Assembly: GCF_033542235.1 (NCBI RefSeq) | Contig: NZ_JAWRCU010000014.1 | Location: 1 to 64,000, forward strand | Direction of reading: 5' to 3' | DNA: 64,000 bases | From: JAWRCU01 sp033542235 | GTDB taxonomy: Bacteria > Pseudomonadota > Alphaproteobacteria > Rhizobiales > Rhizobiaceae | In this document: piece after piece, positions 60,572-64,000 of the stretch | Numbering within the stretch: position 1 is the first letter of the stretch | Layout of the letters: each line of letters begins with the position of its first letter | The notes under the pieces: generated by a model | What the model was told of the DNA's origin: nothing | The model's database searches: none | The model's input: the letters and a program-made list of their open reading frames with translations, nothing else | Position numbers and translations under genes: made by a program

Positions 60572-61537
60572 ATGTCGGGTGCGGCCATCGCGGAAACCAA
60601 AGCAGCGGCGGGGCAGGGCGAGAAACCACTCGCCGCGAGGGCGCTCTCAGCCGTCGTTGGGCGATTGGTGATCATCGTTCCCTATCTCTGGCTGCTGGTC
60701 TTCTTCCTCGTTCCCTTCATCATCGTCTTCAAGATATCGCTGTCCCAGACGGCGATCTCGATGCCGCCCTACTCGCCGGTGTTCGACCTGACCGGAGGCT
60801 GGCAGGCGCTGAAGGACAGCTTCAGCGAACTGTCTTTCGACAACTATGTCTGGCTGACCCAGGACGCTCTCTATTTCAAAGCCTATGTGTCGAGCCTCGT
60901 CATCGCTGCGATCTCGACCGTGCTCACTCTCATCGTCGGCTATCCCATTGCCTATGGCATGGCGCGCGCGCCCACCGCGGTCAGGCCCGTCCTGCTGATG
61001 CTGGTTATCCTGCCGTTCTGGACGAGCTTCCTGATCCGCGTCTATGCCTGGATCGGAATCCTGAAGCCGGAGGGCCTGCTCAACCAGTTCCTGATGGCGC
61101 TGCACATTATCGACCAGCCCCTCATCATCATGAACACCTACTCGGCGATCTTCATCGGCATCGTCTATTCCTACCTGCCGTTCATGGTGCTGCCGCTCTA
61201 TTCGACGCTGGAGAAGATGGATTATTCGCTGATCGAGGCCGCCCAGGACCTCGGCTGCGCGCCGGCCTCTGCCTTCTGGAAGATCACCTTCCCGCTCTCG
61301 CTGCCGGGCGTGGTCGCCGGCTGCCTGCTCGTGTTCATCCCGGTGGTCGGCGAATTCGTCATTCCGGATCTGCTTGGCGGCTCCCAGACGCTGATGATCG
61401 GCCGGACACTGTGGAACGAGTTCTTCGCCAATCGTGACTGGCCGGTCTCCTCGGCAGTCGCCGTCATCCTGCTGCTCGTGCTCACCGTACCGATCATCAT
61501 CTATCAGCAGGCACAGGCGAAAGCGCAGGAGGGCTGA
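60572..61537 (+). CDS. potH: putrescine ABC transporter permease
   Basis: This 321-residue membrane protein of the BPD_transp_1 family has about six helices and the EAA loop LIEAAQDLGCAPASAFWKIT. It pairs with PotI to form the channel. It starts 9 bases after potG and ends 11 bases before potI. Confidence 0.95.
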   Translation: MSGAAIAETKAAAGQGEKPLAARALSAVVGRLVIIVPYLWLLVFFLVPFIIVFKISLSQTAISMPPYSPVFDLTGGWQALKDSFSELSFDNYVWLTQDALYFKAYVSSLVIAAISTVLTLIVGYPIAYGMARAPTAVRPVLLMLVILPFWTSFLIRVYAWIGILKPEGLLNQFLMALHIIDQPLIIMNTYSAIFIGIVYSYLPFMVLPLYSTLEKMDYSLIEAAQDLGCAPASAFWKITFPLSLPGVVAGCLLVFIPVVGEFVIPDLLGGSQTLMIGRTLWNEFFANRDWPVSSAVAVILLLVLTVPIIIYQQAQAKAQEG

Positions 61538-61548
61538 GGCAAGTAGCC

Positions 61549-62370
61549 ATGATGGGAAAGTGGAGCCGCTTCAATATCGTCTCCGTCACGCTCGGCTTCG
61601 CGTTCCTCTATTTGCCGATCGTGATCCTCGTCGTCTTTTCCTTCAACGCGTCGAAGCTGGTGACGGTGTGGGGCGGCTTCTCCACCCGATGGTACGTCTC
61701 CATGTTCTCCAACAAGGGCCTCATGGACGCTGCGTGGGTGACGGCAAGAATCGGCCTGATCTCGGCGACTTTCGCCACCATTCTCGGCACGATGGCCGCC
61801 ATAACGCTCACCCGCTACACGCGCTTCCGCGGGCGGGTGCTGTTCTCAGGCATGGTCTTCGCGCCGCTGGTCATGCCCGAAGTGATCACTGGCCTGTCGC
61901 TCCTCCTGCTCTTCGTGGCCATGGGCCTCGACCGCGGCTTCCTCACTGTGACGCTTGCCCACATCACCTTCACCATGTGCTTCGTCGCGGTGGTGGTGCA
62001 GTCGCGCCTGCTCAGCTTCGACCGCTCGCTCGAAGAGGCGGCCATGGATCTTGGCGCGACGCCTTTGCGGACCTTCTTCCAGGTCACGCTGCCAGTCATC
62101 CTGCCCGCCGTGGTGTCCGGCTGGATGCTGGCCTTCACCCTCTCGCTCGACGATCTGGTGATCGCAAGCTTCACCTCCGGCCCCGGTGCCACGACGCTGC
62201 CCATGAAAATCTACAGCCAGGTCCGCCTCGGCGTGACGCCGGAGATCAACGCCGTCTCCACCCTCCTCGTCGCCATTGTGGCGATCGGCGTCATCATCGC
62301 CTCGATCGCCAACAAGCGGCGCGAGGCGCAGCGCATCAGAGACGAGCAGGCGGCGCTGAGAGGCGCGTGA
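61549..62370 (+). CDS. potI: putrescine ABC transporter permease
   Basis: This 273-residue BPD_transp_1 permease is the second half of the polyamine channel, with EAAMDLGATPLRTFFQVT as its EAA loop. It ends the importer operon. A dispersed palindromic element follows directly. Confidence 0.95.
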   Translation: MMGKWSRFNIVSVTLGFAFLYLPIVILVVFSFNASKLVTVWGGFSTRWYVSMFSNKGLMDAAWVTARIGLISATFATILGTMAAITLTRYTRFRGRVLFSGMVFAPLVMPEVITGLSLLLLFVAMGLDRGFLTVTLAHITFTMCFVAVVVQSRLLSFDRSLEEAAMDLGATPLRTFFQVTLPVILPAVVSGWMLAFTLSLDDLVIASFTSGPGATTLPMKIYSQVRLGVTPEINAVSTLLVAIVAIGVIIASIANKRREAQRIRDEQAALRGA

Positions 62371-62376
62371 GGCGTC

Positions 62377-62421
62377 AGCATGATCCCGAAAAGTTGCAGA
62401 CTTTTCGGATAAGATCATGCT
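62377..62421. repeat. dispersed palindromic element, full copy
   Basis: AGCATGATC (62377-62385) and GATCATGCT (62413-62421) enclose CCGAAAAGT (62386-62394) and ACTTTTCGG (62400-62408). This is the complete form of the element seen at 14518, 18619 and 40137. It lies between the converging potI and AsmA-like genes, 11 bases from the latter's stop codon. Confidence 0.8.
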
Positions 62422-62431
62422 GCAAAACAGG

Positions 62432-64000
62432 CTAGTCGTTCTGCCCTATCCGCGGCCGGTCGAAATAGGTGTCGCTGAAAATCGGCGAGACGAAGGGCGC
62501 GGCCCATGAGCCGCCGACGAAGAACGACGCCTCGGCCGCATTGGGATCGTCGGCCGCCGCCTTCACGGGAATGAGCGCACCGGAGAGCGCGATCCCGCCG
62601 ACCGAGTAAGGCACTACGCCGGTCAAGGTGAGCCGGCGCGGGCCAAGCGTCGCTTCGGCTTTCTCGAGCCTCGCCGTCCCGTCGGCGAGCGTTGCCCTGA
62701 CCTCGGCACGGTCGACATTGAGCGTACTCGGGGCAACATCTGCGAGCGGGAAGAACCCGCCCTGCTTGAAGCGGTTGATGAAGTCGCCGATATCGAAGCC
62801 ATTCACCGTGCCCGGCCCGAAGGTCATCGAGAACGAGCCGGCTGCCGTTTGCAGGAATCTGTTCCAATCGGGGGCGGGGCCTTTGAGCATGAGCGACACC
62901 GTTGCCTTTCCTGACGGCGTGGTGCGCAGCGACTTGGCGAGCGTGGCCGCAGCCGCGGTGTCGACATCGCTGGCGAGCAGCCTGACATCCAGGTTGCCGT
63001 TGTCGCCCTTGCGGTCGTAGCGCAAGCCGGCCTGCACCGTGCCGCCGAATATGGTGGAGTCGGAGATGTCGAAAGCAGCGAGGTCGCCCCTGACCTGCGC
63101 CGTTGCGGCGAAACCCGTGAAGACCAGGTCGCCTGCAGTAGCCCTATTCGCCGAGAGGCGCAGGTCGAGATTGTATTTCTCGGCGAACGCGACGTCGATC
63201 GTCGAGGGGCTGCCGTCGCTGCCGGGCACGAAAGGCGTGAAAGCCGACAGGAAGGCACGCAGGTCGAACTGATCGAAAGCGAGCGTGCCGACGAAGCCGG
63301 GCACCGCGTCAGCCAGCGACAGTTCGAGCACGCCGGAGGCCGGATTACCGTCGAGCGTGATCTGGGCGTCTTCGAGCCTAAGGCGCCTGCGGTCGCCGGT
63401 GATCTTGCCCGACAGGGCGACAGGCCCCGAAGCCGCCCCCGGCGGCAGGTCGTTGCGAGACCATTCGAGCATGCGCCTCAGCGATGGCGAGTTGAAGGCC
63501 ACCTGGCCGTTGAAGAAGGAGTTCTGTGAAAGATTGGCGACCCCGTCGAAGTGTCCCGCGGCCGGGGCCGCCTTGACATTGACGGAGACGGGCGCCGAGC
63601 CGCCCGCAAAAAGGATGAGCGGCTGCGCGGACGCAGCCTCGACCGAGAAATTCTCGCCCCGCCAGACGCCGTTCGCCCTCAGCCTGGCCTTGCTGTTGAG
63701 AGCGCTCCATTCGACTGCGCCGGCAAGACCGGTGATCAACGCGGCGTTGTTGCCGCCGTTGCGGTCCATCACCTGACCGTCGCTGAACTCCACCGTGCCG
63801 AAAGATTCGTCGGACAGGGCTGAAAGGTTCGGGTTCGTCGGATTCTTGGCGAGCACTTCGCGCGCCTTTTCGATCGCGTGCCAGATGCGGCCGATCTTCG
63901 GCGCGGTGGGCGCGTAGCGGTTTGGCGCGACCTGGGTCACATAGAGCACCGGCCTGACGAGGCTGGCCCTGGAGAAAACGATGTTGCCGCGCAGAGCCGC
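62432..64000 (-). CDS. AsmA-family protein, 3' part (runs off the window)
   Basis: This is the C-terminal 522 residues of an AsmA-like protein. The frame is open to the window edge (AALRGNIVFSRASLVRP precedes VLYVTQ), so the start lies beyond 64000. AsmA/TamB-type features are the long beta-rich repeats (FSDGQVMDRNGGNNAALITG, then GVAFNSPSL-like segments) and the C-terminal AsmA_2 region with FGPGTVNGFDI. Such proteins span the envelope and help in outer-membrane lipid or protein assembly. The end is followed by a dispersed palindrome. Confidence 0.85.
   Translation of the reverse strand, partial: AALRGNIVFSRASLVRPVLYVTQVAPNRYAPTAPKIGRIWHAIEKAREVLAKNPTNPNLSALSDESFGTVEFSDGQVMDRNGGNNAALITGLAGAVEWSALNSKARLRANGVWRGENFSVEAASAQPLILFAGGSAPVSVNVKAAPAAGHFDGVANLSQNSFFNGQVAFNSPSLRRMLEWSRNDLPPGAASGPVALSGKITGDRRRLRLEDAQITLDGNPASGVLELSLADAVPGFVGTLAFDQFDLRAFLSAFTPFVPGSDGSPSTIDVAFAEKYNLDLRLSANRATAGDLVFTGFAATAQVRGDLAAFDISDSTIFGGTVQAGLRYDRKGDNGNLDVRLLASDVDTAAAATLAKSLRTTPSGKATVSLMLKGPAPDWNRFLQTAAGSFSMTFGPGTVNGFDIGDFINRFKQGGFFPLADVAPSTLNVDRAEVRATLADGTARLEKAEATLGPRRLTLTGVVPYSVGGIALSGALIPVKAAADDPNAAEASFFVGGSWAAPFVSPIFSDTYFDRPRIGQND

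Overview
The window is high-GC DNA dense in genes on both strands. It looks like an alphaproteobacterium of the order Hyphomicrobiales (Rhizobiales), most likely Mesorhizobium or a close Phyllobacteriaceae relative. This rests on the zwf-pgl-edd gene order, isocitrate lyase divergent from an XRE/ImmA-type regulator, the many ABC importers, and several families of rhizobial-type intergenic palindromes. The genus is an inference. No rRNA, tRNA, CRISPR array, insertion sequence or prophage was seen.

Layout. (1) 0.4-3.1 kb: a D-aminopeptidase and an IclR regulator on the minus strand. (2) 3.2-14.5 kb: a tightly packed plus-strand catabolic locus divergent from the IclR gene. It holds a DoeB/EutE-like deacylase, a threonine-dehydratase-like PLP enzyme, a ribose-type ABC importer whose permease and double ATPase are fused in one chain, a second permease, a creatininase-family amidohydrolase, an aldehyde dehydrogenase, a RidA protein and a GMC oxidoreductase. 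Its substrate is not obvious and it is the best candidate here for an undescribed pathway. (3) 14.6-18.3 kb: a divergent ion channel, an outer-membrane-type protein and a secreted NHL-type protein. (4) 18.6-22.5 kb: a polysaccharide flippase divergent from a Wzz/GumC-like chain-length protein. (5) 22.6-28.4 kb: folD, a GlxA-type regulator, a secreted VWA protein and an ABC-F ATPase. (6) 28.7-33.4 kb: the Entner-Doudoroff operon zwf-pgl-edd, followed in the same direction by an AbrB/PIN toxin-antitoxin pair. (7) 33.6-38.1 kb: an aldehyde dehydrogenase, an SDR and a CLC-type chloride channel. (8) 38.1-45.6 kb: two class III cyclases (one a membrane protein, one a zinc-ribbon/cyclase/AAA/TPR giant), tandem thioredoxin-fold paralogues, a GFA protein and a small thioesterase. 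(9) 45.7-48.9 kb: a glutamine-synthetase-like enzyme and an FAD oxidase of the gamma-glutamylputrescine type, separated by a four-helix-bundle gene framed by inverted octamer arrays. (10) 49.1-53.1 kb: a receiver-like protein, a small protein, aceA and its divergent regulator. (11) 53.1-58.1 kb: a GST/Rieske pair divergent from a MarR gene, a quinone-reductase-like MDR, a LysR regulator, an unlisted 50-residue ORF and a DMT exporter. (12) 58.3-62.4 kb: a putrescine ABC importer potFGHI, then the 3' part of an AsmA-like gene that runs off the window.

Functional links. The putrescine importer and the glutamylputrescine-type enzymes could form one import-and-degradation route. The Entner-Doudoroff and glyoxylate genes are central carbon metabolism. 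At least five families of short palindromic repeats lie between genes, several of them touching or supplying stop codons.
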